NCBI GenBank assembly: GCA_963738615.1
Contig: CAVTXI010000019.1
Coordinates: 806,001-870,000, forward strand
DNA: 64,000 nt
Direction of reading: 5' to 3'
Source of the DNA: CAVTWY01 sp963738615
GTDB taxonomy: Bacteria > Pseudomonadota > Gammaproteobacteria > Burkholderiales > Burkholderiaceae_C
Shown here: positions 29,443-38,721 of the stretch, piece by piece
Layout of the letters: every line of letters begins with the position of its first letter
Position numbering within the stretch: position 1 is the first letter of the stretch
Position numbers and translations under genes: made by a program
The notes under the pieces: generated by a model
Told to the model about the DNA's origin: nothing
The model's input: the letters and a program-made list of their open reading frames with translations, nothing else
The model's database searches: none

Positions 29443-31418
29443 GACACGGCCCTCGAATCGCGCACGCGAGCGCACATCGACGACTGGTGGCACCTTCGCG
29501 ACCACCCGGCTGCACTACGTTGCGCAGGAACGCCTCGAACATCAGCAGCGTCCACAGCGGCGCGCTGTAGTCGCGCGTCCCGACTGATGCTCGTCGACCA
29601 GGTGCTGCAGGTAGCGCCGGTTGAAGAAGCCGGTGTCGGCGAGCCGCTCGCCCAGCACGGCGTCGCGCACGCGCTGCTCGCAGCGGGCCGCGGAACCAGC
29701 GCGCGAGCGGCACCGCGAAGCCCATCTTCGGCCGGTACAGGACGTCGTGCGGCAGGTGCGGCTCCATCGCCTTCTTCAGCAGGTACTTGCCTTCGCCGCC
29801 GCGCACCTTCAGCGACGGACGGCAGCGTCGCCAGCCACTCGACCAGCGGGTGGTCCATCAGCGGCTCGCGCACTTCGAGCGAGTGCGCCATGCTGGCGCG
29901 GTCGACCTTGGTGTTGATGTCGCCGACCAGGTAGGTCTTAGGTCGAGGTACTGGATCAGCGCCAGCGGGTCGTCGGTGCCGGCGCGCGCGGCGTGGCGCT
30001 CGGAAGACCTCGATCGCGTCGTAGCCGGCCAGCTGCGCGCTTGAAGCTGTCGAGCTGAACAGCTGCTGCGCGCATCGGCGTCGCGCAGGATCGACACGCC
30101 GTGGAAGTAGGCCTCGACCGAGTCGCGCGCCAGTGCCTTCGAAGGTGGTCTTGGCGCGAAACACGCGCGGCGCCCAGTCGGCCTTCGGGTACACGCGGCC
30201 GAGCAGTGCCGAACAGCGGCCGGCGCAGGCCGAGCGGCAGCGCGGCGCGCATGCGCTCTTCCATCATGTGCAGCCGGTAGCGGCGGTAGCCGCCGAAGCT
30301 CTCGTCGCCGCCGTCGCCCGACAGCGCCACGGTCACGTGCTTGCGCGCGAGCTGGCACACGCGGTAGGTCGGGATCGCCGAGCTGTCGGCGTACGGCTCG
30401 TCGTAGAGTCGCGCCAGCGTGTCGATCAGGTCGAAGTCGTCGCTCTCGACCCGTGTCGACGAAATGGTCGCGTGCGGTAGCGGTCGGCCACCATGCTGCG
30501 CGAACGCGCGATTCGTCGAAGGCCGGGTCGGCGAAGGCGATCGAGCAGGTGTTGACCGGGCTCGGTCGACACGCCGGCCATCGTCGCCACGACCGCGCTC
30601 GAGTCGACGCCGCCGGACAGGAACGCGCCCAGCGGCACCTCGGAGATCATGCGCAGCCGGACCGATTCGCGCAGCCGCGTCGACGCAGTTCGTCGCAGGC
30701 CTCCTCGCGGCCGATCGTGTCGTCGAGCGTGAAGCGGACGTCCCAGTACTCGCGCGGCTCCGGCAGCGGGCGCGCCGCGCCGGATCGTCAGCGTGTGCGC
30801 CGGCGGCAGCTTGCGCGCGCCGCGGAAGATCGTGCGCGGCTCGGGCACGTAGCCGAGCGCGAAGTACTCCTCGACCGCGAACGGATCGATCTCGCGCGGC
30901 AAGCCGCCGTGCGCGAGCAGCGACTTGAGCTCGGAGCCGAAGAGCAGCGTGCCGTCGGCAGCAGCGCGTAGTACAGCGGCTTCACGCCGAGCCGGTCGCG
31001 CGCGAGGAACAGCGTCTGCGCGGTTGCGGTCCCACAGCGCGAACGCGAACATGCCGCGGAAGCGCTCGACGCAGCGCTCGCCCCATGCCTCCCAGGCATG
31101 GACGATGACCTCGGTGTCGCTCTGCGTGCGGAACACGTGGCCGAGCGCCGTCAGCTCGGGGATCAGCTCCTGGTAGTTGTAGATCTCGCCGTTGAAGACG
31201 ACGACGACGCTGCCGTCCTCGTTGAACAGCGGCTGCTGGCCCGGTCGACAGATCGATGATCGACAGCCGCCGGTGGCCGAGCCCGACGCCGGGCTCGACG
31301 TGCATCGCCGCCCTCGTCCGGGCCGCGATGGTGCTGCGATTCGTTCATGCGCGCGAGCACGCCGCGGTCGATGTCGCGGCGACGCGATCGTGTCGAAGAT
31401 GCCGGTGATGCCGCACAT
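29439..31418 (-). pseudogene. XrtA/PEP-CTERM system amidotransferase, TIGR03108 type (frame-disrupted)
   Basis: Second glutamine-dependent AsnB-like amidotransferase of the locus. It starts MCGITGIFDTIASP at 31418 with Cys2 intact, and continues with QQPLFNEDGSVVVVFNGE, IYNYQELIPELTALGHVF, FGSELKSLLAHGGLPREID, FLSGGVDSSAVVATM and the AsnB-type C-terminal block SLEVREPLMDHPLVEWLA. This wording matches the exosortase A-associated amidotransferase 1 family. The frame is interrupted many times; the last segment ends AVS at 29439, overlapping the next gene as GTGA. It lies 3 bases after the Stp2-type glycosyltransferase. It likely amidates a carboxyl on the repeat unit, inferred from family and context. 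Confidence 0.85.
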
Positions 31419-31421
31419 CGC

Positions 31422-32615
31422 TCAGGCCCCCTGCGCCGCGAAGCGGGTTCGCGCGAGTTGCGTTTGGTACAGGCGTTGATAGGCCGCAACCATGGACGCC
31501 AGGCTGAAGTGCTGCTCGACGCGCGCGCGTCCGGCGAGCCCCATGCGTCGAGCCTTTTGCGGATCGTGCGCCGCTGCGACGATCTGGCGCGCCAAAGCCT
31601 CGACGTCGCCCGATGGCACGAGCTCGCCGGTGACGCCGCGCTCGACGAGGCTGGCGTTGCCGCCGACGTTGGTCGCGACCACTGGCAGACCGCAAGCCAT
31701 CGCCTCGAGGATGGTGTTCGAGATGCCCTCCGTCAGCGACGGCAGCGTGAACAGCGAGAAGCCGCGCATCACCGCCGGCACGTCTGCGCGCTCGCCGGGC
31801 AGCCAGGCCAGGTCGCGTACGCCGTCCTCGATCAGCAGCGTGTCGCACTGAGCGCGCAGCGGTCCATCGCCGACGAGCGCCAGGCGCAGGCTGGAACGAA
31901 GGTCCGGCGCGATGGCCAGCGCGCGTGCGAATGCCTGGGCGAGCAAGGGCTGATTCTTCACCGTCTGCATGCGACCGACCGTGCCGACCAGGAAGCAGCG
32001 CGCGGCGTCGAACGGGCATCCGTCGATGGGCGCCGGCCCCTGCGCCACGGGACTGAAGCGTTCGGTGTCCACGCCGTTGCAAAGCTCGGTCAGCGCCGCG
32101 TCGGGTACACCGACCTCGAGGCGAAGGTAGTCCGCCAGTTCGCGCGACAGCGCCACGTGGTGCTGGACGAAGGGGCGATGCAGGCGACGCAGCATGCGAT
32201 ACCGCGCCTGCTTGCCGCCGAGTTCGTCGACATCTCGGCCATGCTCGCTGTGGATGCGCACCGGCACGCCCGCCATCCACGCCGGCACCTGCGCTTCGAG
32301 CGCGGCGATGTTGCGCGTGTGCACGATCGCCGGGGCCATCCGGCGGAACAGACTGAACAGCCGCGGGTACAGCCATACGCCATGACCCGGTGGCTTGTTC
32401 ATCGCCACCACCTCGACGTCGGCGTGGCGCACCCGCCGGGCAAAGTCGGTCACCTGCGTCAGCGCCACCACGGCGTGGCGGAACCGATCGGACGGCAGGT
32501 GGTTGATCAGGTTCACCACGCCGTTCTCGAGCCCACCGGTGTCGAACCGATAGACCAAGTGCACGATCAGCGGCCGTGGGTCGCATCGTGTGACAGCCAG
32601 GGCCACGTCAGCCAT
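31422..32615 (-). CDS. XrtA/EpsH1-associated sugar transferase, TIGR03088 (Stp2) type
   Basis: A 397-residue GT4 glycosyltransferase with an intact frame. The N-terminal VHLVYRFDTGGLENGVVNLI and HSEHGRDVDELGGKQARYR, and C-terminal VGTVGRMQTVKNQPLLAQAF and LPSLTEGISNTILEAMACGL with the E-x7-E motif, match the Stp2 family of PEP-CTERM/exosortase A loci. The ATG at 32615 (MADVALAVTR) overlaps the end of xrtA by eight bases. A much longer upstream frame is antisense-like readthrough within xrtA. It adds a sugar to the undecaprenyl-linked repeat unit on the cytoplasmic side. This gene marks where the clean sequence resumes after the indel-rich block to its left. Confidence 0.9.
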   Translation of the reverse strand: MADVALAVTRCDPRPLIVHLVYRFDTGGLENGVVNLINHLPSDRFRHAVVALTQVTDFARRVRHADVEVVAMNKPPGHGVWLYPRLFSLFRRMAPAIVHTRNIAALEAQVPAWMAGVPVRIHSEHGRDVDELGGKQARYRMLRRLHRPFVQHHVALSRELADYLRLEVGVPDAALTELCNGVDTERFSPVAQGPAPIDGCPFDAARCFLVGTVGRMQTVKNQPLLAQAFARALAIAPDLRSSLRLALVGDGPLRAQCDTLLIEDGVRDLAWLPGERADVPAVMRGFSLFTLPSLTEGISNTILEAMACGLPVVATNVGGNASLVERGVTGELVPSGDVEALARQIVAAAHDPQKARRMGLAGRARVEQHFSLASMVAAYQRLYQTQLARTRFAAQGA

Positions 32616-34116
32616 CGTGACGGATGCGCGCGAGCGCGCCCTCGATGGAGCGCAGGTGATCGCGTAGGAATGCGCCAAGCCGATGCGCCGCGGCGTCCGT
32701 GCCGTCCGTACCTTCTGCGGCGGTGTAGAAGACAAGCACGGCAGCGTCGTCGCCGCGCCCCAGGACCTTTTGCCACGCGCCCCATAGCTTGGCCTGCCAG
32801 TCGCTGGCAACCAGCGTGCCGTTGACCCAGTAGACCTGCCACGCAAGCAAGCGCGGAGCGTCGGCCGTGTCGGCTTGCGCCGAGCCGCGAAGCTCGGCGG
32901 CGCGTAATCCCAGGGAACGCCCATCGACGTTCGTGACGACACCACCCGACGTCACGCGGCGCCACACCTTGTCGTTGCTGGCGACCAGCGTGTTCTCGGA
33001 GCTCACCATCTTGTTGGCGTAGCCCTGGCCCCGCCAGTAGGCGATGTACAGACCCACGACCTCGCCGTCGCTGTGGGCCAGCGACCAGCGGCGCTCCGAC
33101 GCGGCGCCGCTGAACGAAGGGCGCCAATCGGCGGCGAGCAACGTCGGAGCTGCCTGCCAACCCGACGACCGCAACTCGATCGCCGCGAGCTGGGGCGTCC
33201 GCGTCTGCGTTTCGGGTTCGAGTGCATTGACCCACACACGAGGCGCTACCGCGAGCAGCAGCAGCGCCAACGCCACGTTGCGCGCGCCCGGACGCAGGGC
33301 CGTGGTGTGTGTCGTTCCCTGCGCGCGAACACCCGAGGATTCCTCACCGGCCAGCGGTTCGGCCCAGATCATCCCGACCGCGAACATGCCTGCGATCACG
33401 AGGCCGAAAAAGACCCAGCCGTAGATCAAATGATCGGCCCCGACCGCGAGCTCGTTGCCGCTGAGATGACCCAGCATCACGATCAAGTACGCGCGTACCC
33501 AGTTCGCCACGATCGGTACCGCGAACGAGAAGGCCACGAACGCCATGCGTCGGGCTGTGCTGCGGTAGTTCAAGTACGCGAACAGCGTACCGACCATGAC
33601 CGAAGCGATCAGGTAGCGCACGCCGCTGCAGGCCTCGACCACGGACCACTGCCCTGACGGGATCACGAGCTGCAAGCCCTCGCGGTACACCGGGATGCCG
33701 GTCCACCGCAGCGCCGCGACCGTGAAGTCGGCCGTCCACAGCATCATCTGCGGCATCAGGAACTCGCCGAACGGCACCGCAAAGAAGGCGAAGGCCAGAG
33801 GAAAGGCGATCACCGCCGCGGCGTGCGTGCCGATCAGCGCCGGCACCGAGAACACCAGCATCGCGACCAGGCCCATCTGGGTCGCCGCATTGACCGACGC
33901 CAGTTCCCCCGCGAGCCACAGCAGCGCGGCGCACGCGACAGGAAGCAGCCAGGGCCAGCTCGGCGAAGGTTGGCGCGCGGCCAACTCGTCGCGCCGCTGC
34001 CAGATCAGCCACAACACGATCGGCACGACGAGGAACGCGTGCGTGAAGGTCTCGGAGCGGCTCCAGATCGCGACCATCGCTCCTGCGGTGTCGCGGTAGA
34101 CGACCAACAGCGTCAC
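32608..34116 (-). CDS. xrtA: Exosortase A with fused EpsI (DUF3485) domain
   Basis: Membrane transpeptidase predicted to cleave PEP-CTERM sorting signals. The frame shown has about eight membrane segments and the catalytic triad: Cys163 in EACSGVRYL, Arg208 in NWVRAYLI and His229 in ADHLIYGW. The C-terminal 200 residues form an EpsI/DUF3485 domain (YIAYWRGQGYANKMVSSEN). The first GTG in this frame is at 34116, but the usual first membrane helix is missing. Upstream, in the same frame, PFVALVLVTLL is encoded, and an ATG at 34192 (MSAVLTTVVARPAW) is open in another frame. Removing one G in the run near 34143-34146 joins them and gives 528 codons. The real start is therefore probably 34192, two bases after the FemAB stop. 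Confidence 0.92.
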   Translation of the reverse strand: MTLLVVYRDTAGAMVAIWSRSETFTHAFLVVPIVLWLIWQRRDELAARQPSPSWPWLLPVACAALLWLAGELASVNAATQMGLVAMLVFSVPALIGTHAAAVIAFPLAFAFFAVPFGEFLMPQMMLWTADFTVAALRWTGIPVYREGLQLVIPSGQWSVVEACSGVRYLIASVMVGTLFAYLNYRSTARRMAFVAFSFAVPIVANWVRAYLIVMLGHLSGNELAVGADHLIYGWVFFGLVIAGMFAVGMIWAEPLAGEESSGVRAQGTTHTTALRPGARNVALALLLLAVAPRVWVNALEPETQTRTPQLAAIELRSSGWQAAPTLLAADWRPSFSGAASERRWSLAHSDGEVVGLYIAYWRGQGYANKMVSSENTLVASNDKVWRRVTSGGVVTNVDGRSLGLRAAELRGSAQADTADAPRLLAWQVYWVNGTLVASDWQAKLWGAWQKVLGRGDDAAVLVFYTAAEGTDGTDAAAHRLGAFLRDHLRSIEGALARIRHDG

Positions 34117-34193
34117 CAGGACGAGCGCGACGAACGGAGGCCACCCGTGCCCATGCCGGGCGCGCGACGACCGTGGTCAACACAGCACTCATC

Positions 34194-35231
34194 TCACCCC
34201 AGCGCGCGTACGACATAGGGCCCGATCACGTTGGCCATCGCCAGTGGCATTCTTCGCCACGCCTCGATCGCGAGCTTGAACTTGCCGTTGTTCGGGTTGT
34301 TCTGGGGGATGCTGTCGCGCTTGTAGAGGCAGTACTCGTAGCACAACGGCTGCGGCTCGAAACCCCAGTTCTTCTTGAACGAGAACGAGCCCGACTCGCG
34401 CTTGCTGCGGCCGTAGTCGAACACCTGCAGTCCGCGCTCACAGGCCCTGCGCATCAGCTCCCAGTACTTGAAGTCGTTGGCGGCAAGGTCGCGCGCGTCG
34501 GTGCGATCACCGGCGTAGTAGGGCATGACCTCGTCGCGGAAGTAGAAGCTCAGCACGCTGCTGAGCGCGCGGCCATCGGGGCCCACGACCGTGAGCACCT
34601 CGGCGTCGGCGCCGAACTCGCGCAACACCATCTCGAACCAGCGCTTGGCGAGCCCGGGCGTGCCATGGCGATGCATGTTGTCCGCGTAGAGCGGGAAGAA
34701 GCGTTCGACGTTTTGGTCGATCTCGCTGCGCAACCCGTTCTTGACACCCTTGCGCACCATCGCACGCTGCTTGCGTGGGATCGCCAGCATGTTGGCATCG
34801 ACGCTGGGCAGGATCGGCTTTCTGAATGTGACGTACAAATCCTGCGTCGGCCAGTCGGCGTGCCGGGGTTGCGTGTTGCGCAGCTCCAGGTGGGTCACAC
34901 CAAGGCGACGCGCAAGAGCCTGGGCCTCGTTCTCGAGGGCCTGCGCCGCCGGCGCCGTGCGTGCAGCCACGCCGCCGTACACCGTGAACGGCAGGCTGAC
35001 CAACGAGTGGCCGAACAGGACGCTGCGCACATGCGCCAGCGGCAGCACGCCCTCGATCTGCCCGTCGATCTCGCAATACAGGTAATAGGTGTCGTGCCCG
35101 AGGCGCTCGCGCAAGAGGCGTTGCCAGCCTGCGCGATGGAAGAAGGTCGCCGACGGACTCGCGACGACGAACGCATCCCAGCGCGCTTCGACCAGCGCAT
35201 CCGACGGATTCAGACGCAAGACCGCCGTCAT
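34194..35231 (-). CDS. FemAB family protein, XrtA/PEP-CTERM system-associated
   Basis: A 345-residue GNAT-like protein of the TIGR03019 family. It has the tandem acetyltransferase-like fold seen in FemAB peptidyltransferases: FVVASPSATFFHRAGWQRLL at the start, HLELRNTQPRHADW, IPRKQRAMVRKGVKNGL, then AEVLTVVGPDGRALSSVLSF and YYAGDRTDARDLAANDFKYW, and the C-terminal FDYGRSKRESGSFSFKKNWGF. In XrtA loci it presumably transfers an acyl or aminoacyl group to the polymer or a lipid carrier; the reaction is not established. The ATG at 35231 overlaps the deacetylase stop by four bases. The upstream extension to 35402 is not credible. Confidence 0.9.
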   Translation of the reverse strand: MTAVLRLNPSDALVEARWDAFVVASPSATFFHRAGWQRLLRERLGHDTYYLYCEIDGQIEGVLPLAHVRSVLFGHSLVSLPFTVYGGVAARTAPAAQALENEAQALARRLGVTHLELRNTQPRHADWPTQDLYVTFRKPILPSVDANMLAIPRKQRAMVRKGVKNGLRSEIDQNVERFFPLYADNMHRHGTPGLAKRWFEMVLREFGADAEVLTVVGPDGRALSSVLSFYFRDEVMPYYAGDRTDARDLAANDFKYWELMRRACERGLQVFDYGRSKRESGSFSFKKNWGFEPQPLCYEYCLYKRDSIPQNNPNNGKFKLAIEAWRRMPLAMANVIGPYVVRALG

Positions 35232-36082
35232 TGCGGCAAAGCTTCGGCCGCGCCGAGGAACACCCGGTCCATACGGCCCCACGCGAAGTCGTCGAGCAGG
35301 CGTTCGAGGCGTGCCGGCATGCGCTCGATATTGACGTAGTGGCGAAACCGCGTCATCGCGCCGACGCCCGCGACGCGCGGTTGATCGGCATCGAGTTCCC
35401 ACGGGTGGAAGTAGAAAACCGCGGGCTGTTGGTCATGTTCGTTCACCCGGCGCAGCATCCAGCGTGATACGCCGTACGGCAACAGCCGGAAGTAACCGCC
35501 ACCACTGGAAGGAAAGTTCTGTCCGCCCAGGCGCAGCGTTGTTGGTGGGATCTCGACCATCGTCTGCCGACGGTGCGCGAAGCGCGGCGAATCAGGCATG
35601 CCGTAGTGATCGTGGCGGATCGGGTAGATGCTCGAGCTGTAGCGATAGCCGGCCCGGGCCAGCGCGTCGAAGGCCCAGAGGTTGCGTGCTCCGATCGAGA
35701 AACTCGGCGCGCGGTAGCCTTTCACGTCCGTTCCGCTGATGTCCTGAAGGAGGCGCCGGGCACGATCAACGTCGTCGAAGAATGCGCGTTCACTCAGATC
35801 CGAAGCGCGCTGATGGTCGTAGCCGTGACTGGCCAGTTCGTGGCCTCGAGCGACGATGGCCCGCACGAGCTGCGGGTAGCGCTGCGCAATCCAGCCCAAC
35901 GTGAAGAACGTCGCCTTGGTGCCGCGCGCCTCGAGCATGGCCAGGATGCGTTCGACGTTGGCCTGCACGCGGCACTCGCGGTGGGGCCACTCGCTTCGCG
36001 CGATAAATGGCGCGAATGCAGACACCTGGAAATAGTCCTCAACGTCGATGGTCAGCGCATTGACCGTGGTGGTGGTTGTCAT
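35228..36082 (-). CDS. XrtA system polysaccharide deacetylase (TIGR03006 type)
   Basis: A 284-residue NodB-fold deacetylase. Catalytic Asp and metal site lie in LTIDVEDYFQVSAF near residue 12, the HxxxH motif is in ELASHGYDHQRA, and RAPSFSIG and YFHPWELD follow. This arrangement with VEDYF is characteristic of the exosortase A-associated subfamily. It should remove acetyl groups from amino sugars of the nascent polymer, either in the cytoplasm or the periplasm; no signal peptide is visible. It overlaps the ATPase gene stop by four bases (ATGA) and the FemAB start by four bases, so the three are translated as a unit. Confidence 0.92.
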   Translation of the reverse strand: MTTTTTVNALTIDVEDYFQVSAFAPFIARSEWPHRECRVQANVERILAMLEARGTKATFFTLGWIAQRYPQLVRAIVARGHELASHGYDHQRASDLSERAFFDDVDRARRLLQDISGTDVKGYRAPSFSIGARNLWAFDALARAGYRYSSSIYPIRHDHYGMPDSPRFAHRRQTMVEIPPTTLRLGGQNFPSSGGGYFRLLPYGVSRWMLRRVNEHDQQPAVFYFHPWELDADQPRVAGVGAMTRFRHYVNIERMPARLERLLDDFAWGRMDRVFLGAAEALPQ

Positions 36083-37164
36083 TTCGGCCCTCCGCTGGGT
36101 GCCCTGCGGCGCGCTGCCTTGACGAGCAGCTTCATCGTTTGCAGCGTCTCGAGGCTGATGCGCTCGAGCCGCAGCACACTGCGCTCGAGGCGCTGGAGGC
36201 GGTCGTTCTGCTGCAGGTCGAACAAACCGCCTATTTGCGAGGACAAATCGTCCGCGGAGGCTGCGTCGAGCGCAAGGCGGCCCATGTCGGTGTCGACTGC
36301 ATCGTGCGCATGGGTTGGCTGCGCCGAAACGCGCCCCGCGGGTGCGTCCATCGTGCCCTCCTCCACCAGTTCCGCGACGGCCTTCTCGACATCAACGTGG
36401 GTGATGGCTGGCTCGCCGGCCAGGTAGCCCGCGAGCAGGAGACGATCGCAAAGCGTATTGATCCGTCGCGGTATGCCCTTGCTGGCGGCATGAATCGCAT
36501 CGATCGCTTCGGGCGAGAACGGCATGACGTCGGTCGCGCCCGCGCGCCTGAGTCGATGCTCGACGTAGTGGTGCGTGTCTTCGGCATCCATCGCGCCGAG
36601 GTGGCAGGTGGCCGCCACGCGCTGGCGCAACTGTTCCATTTCGGGCCGCTGCAGCATGCGCTTGAACTCGGGCTGACCGACGAGGAAGCTCTGCAGCAGC
36701 GCCCGCGTGCCGACCTGATAGTTCGACAGCATGCGCAGCTCTTCGAGCGCTCGAGGAGACAAGTTTTGAGCCTCATCGACGACGAGCAAACAACGCCGGC
36801 CGCGGCAGACCTGGTCGAGCAGGAAGGCCTCGATCGTCATCAGCAGTTGGGCCTTGTCGACGCCGGTCACGTCGATGCCGAACGCGGCTCCGACCATGCG
36901 CAACGTGTCTTCGGCGTCGAGCTGTGTGGTGACGAGCTGCCCGACGGTCACGTTGGTGTTGGACAGGCGCTCGAGCAGGTCGGACAGGATCGTCGTCTTG
37001 CCGGCACCGATCTCGCCGGTGATGACGATGAACCCCTCGCTTCGCGCCACGCCGAACTCGAGGTAGGCCTTGGCGCGCCGGTGCTGCTTGCTGTTGAAGT
37101 AGAAAGCCGGGTCCGGACTGAGCTGGAAGGGCTTGGTGGTCAGCCCGTAAAACGCCTCGTACAT
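36079..37164 (-). CDS. XrtA-associated AAA ATPase (TIGR03015 type)
   Basis: A 361-residue P-loop ATPase of the ExeA/GspA-like class. It begins MYEAFYGLTTKPFQLSPDP, typical of this family. Walker A is GEIGAGKTTI near residue 50, Walker B CLLVVDEAQNLS near 127, and the sensor region includes RVAATCHLGAMDAEDTHHYV and GIPRRINTLCDR. The C-terminal 100 residues are low in conservation and predicted coiled coil (DLQQNDRLQRLERSVLRLER). It is found in exosortase A loci, probably to energise or regulate polymer assembly, though its mechanism is unknown. The gene follows the outer-membrane protein gene after 3 bases and overlaps the deacetylase. Confidence 0.92.
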   Translation of the reverse strand: MYEAFYGLTTKPFQLSPDPAFYFNSKQHRRAKAYLEFGVARSEGFIVITGEIGAGKTTILSDLLERLSNTNVTVGQLVTTQLDAEDTLRMVGAAFGIDVTGVDKAQLLMTIEAFLLDQVCRGRRCLLVVDEAQNLSPRALEELRMLSNYQVGTRALLQSFLVGQPEFKRMLQRPEMEQLRQRVAATCHLGAMDAEDTHHYVEHRLRRAGATDVMPFSPEAIDAIHAASKGIPRRINTLCDRLLLAGYLAGEPAITHVDVEKAVAELVEEGTMDAPAGRVSAQPTHAHDAVDTDMGRLALDAASADDLSSQIGGLFDLQQNDRLQRLERSVLRLERISLETLQTMKLLVKAARRRAPSGGPK

Positions 37165-37167
37165 GGA

Positions 37168-38715
37168 TCAGAACGCGTAGCGCAGAGCGCCGAAGATCGC
37201 GTTCTCTTTGTAGCTTGCGACCAAACTGTCGAACACCGCGTGGCGCGCACCCAAGGCAACAGTCGAACGTGGGCCCAGCGGCGCCGCCCATCCCAGTGCG
37301 AACGACTTCAGCGTCGATCCCTGAGCATCGGCATCGCCCTGGGTTCGCTGGTAGCCGGCGGTGGCAGTCAAGGCGGAAGTCGGCGTGAGCCGATGTGCTC
37401 CCTCGAGCCAAAGCCCCTGCTGCTTGACGATGCTGCTCCTGTTCAGGTCGTCGTTGACAGACACGATCTCGTCGACGCGTTGGCTGCGTGTACGAGCGGC
37501 ACGCAGCGTGACGGAGTTGCGTACGCCCACGAGCCCGAATGACGCCGATTGCGTGCGCGTTAGCGTCGCCGCTTGCGCGAGAAAACCGCCCAGGACGGGC
37601 GCGTTCGGGTCGATGTTGTTGGTCTGCATGTAGTTGCGGACACGCAAGTCCCTCTTGATCGGATCCGGCTCCTCCGACGCGAACTGGCGGAAGTACAGGT
37701 CGTAAGCGCTGCCGAATGCGGCCGTGCCCGGCTGGGTCGCCGACGAAACATCGCGTGTGTCGGCGACGGTCCATGCGGTGCGCGGCGTCCGGTGCGAGAG
37801 CTGAACCGAATGGCCGGTGCCGAAAAAGCGCTTCTCGATGCTGGCGGCTAGCAAGGTGCGCTCGGTGGGTGTCCACTCGGCCTCGAGACCGGCAGTGGAA
37901 AGGGTCTCGCCATCGAGGATGCGCAGGTTGGTGCGCTCGGCACCCACACTCACGCCGAGCTTCAGTTCGCGCGTGAACAAGTAGCCCACACTGCCCTTCA
38001 GTCGCGAATCGAACGTGCGCCTGCCGGCCACGTAGTCCGTGGTGTCGTACTGCGCCAGGGCTCTCCACCGCATCGGTGAGCCAGCCGTATCCCCGTCGAG
38101 CGACAGGAGCGCATGGCCCGAATCAACGTCGCCAGCGTCAGTGTCCTTAGCTCGAGTCGCAGCGAAGGAAACACGTCCGTCATAGCGCACGGTGGGGGCC
38201 AGTCGGCCGCGGATCCGCGGGGTGATGGAGACCGTGGCGGCGTCGGTCTGGTTGCCGGTGGGTGCCAGCGTGGGAGCTGACTGCACGCCGAACGCCGATA
38301 CCGCTTGACGTGCGTAGCTGGCCGCCGCATCGACGAATGCAAAGCCACTGATCAGCTCCGCAGTCGCGGCTGCGCCAAGTCGATGGCTCACGTCGCTGAG
38401 ATCAGAGTCGCGCGCATAAGCGGTGCCGAGTAGCGAGTAGTCGAGAAAACCGCGGATGACCCCCGCATTGCTCGAGATCCGCAAGCCGGCCGTGCCCTCG
38501 GTGATGACATCGGCTTCCTTGCTCGACTGCAGGCGCCGGTTGTCCGTCGCCGTCAGCCTCAGCGACACCGACGGTTCGACGGTCCACGCGCGAGCCGACA
38601 CGCCGCCCTCTTGCGCCGCAGCGCTCGCGGAAAGAGCCGCACACGTACACGCGAGCAACCACGTGCTCGAGCCGGATCGGAGGAGGGGAGAACGAATCGT
38701 GGGTTGTTGTCGCAT
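37168..38715 (-). CDS. PEP-CTERM system-associated outer-membrane beta-barrel (TIGR03016 type)
   Basis: A 515-residue protein with a signal peptide (cleavage near ALSASAAAQ) followed by repeated amphipathic strands and a terminal aromatic residue (ALRYAF), the usual signature of an outer-membrane barrel. Segments such as VEPSVSLRLTATDNRRLQS and SQVEIVSVNDDLNRSS-like loops occur in the TIGR03016 family of exosortase A loci. It may be the secretion pore or a polymer-binding outer-membrane protein; the family has no proven function. It lies between the autokinase gene (6 bases) and the ATPase gene in the leftward operon. The frame is intact. Confidence 0.88.
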   Translation of the reverse strand: MRQQPTIRSPLLRSGSSTWLLACTCAALSASAAAQEGGVSARAWTVEPSVSLRLTATDNRRLQSSKEADVITEGTAGLRISSNAGVIRGFLDYSLLGTAYARDSDLSDVSHRLGAAATAELISGFAFVDAAASYARQAVSAFGVQSAPTLAPTGNQTDAATVSITPRIRGRLAPTVRYDGRVSFAATRAKDTDAGDVDSGHALLSLDGDTAGSPMRWRALAQYDTTDYVAGRRTFDSRLKGSVGYLFTRELKLGVSVGAERTNLRILDGETLSTAGLEAEWTPTERTLLAASIEKRFFGTGHSVQLSHRTPRTAWTVADTRDVSSATQPGTAAFGSAYDLYFRQFASEEPDPIKRDLRVRNYMQTNNIDPNAPVLGGFLAQAATLTRTQSASFGLVGVRNSVTLRAARTRSQRVDEIVSVNDDLNRSSIVKQQGLWLEGAHRLTPTSALTATAGYQRTQGDADAQGSTLKSFALGWAAPLGPRSTVALGARHAVFDSLVASYKENAIFGALRYAF

Positions 38716-38721
38716 GTCGGG

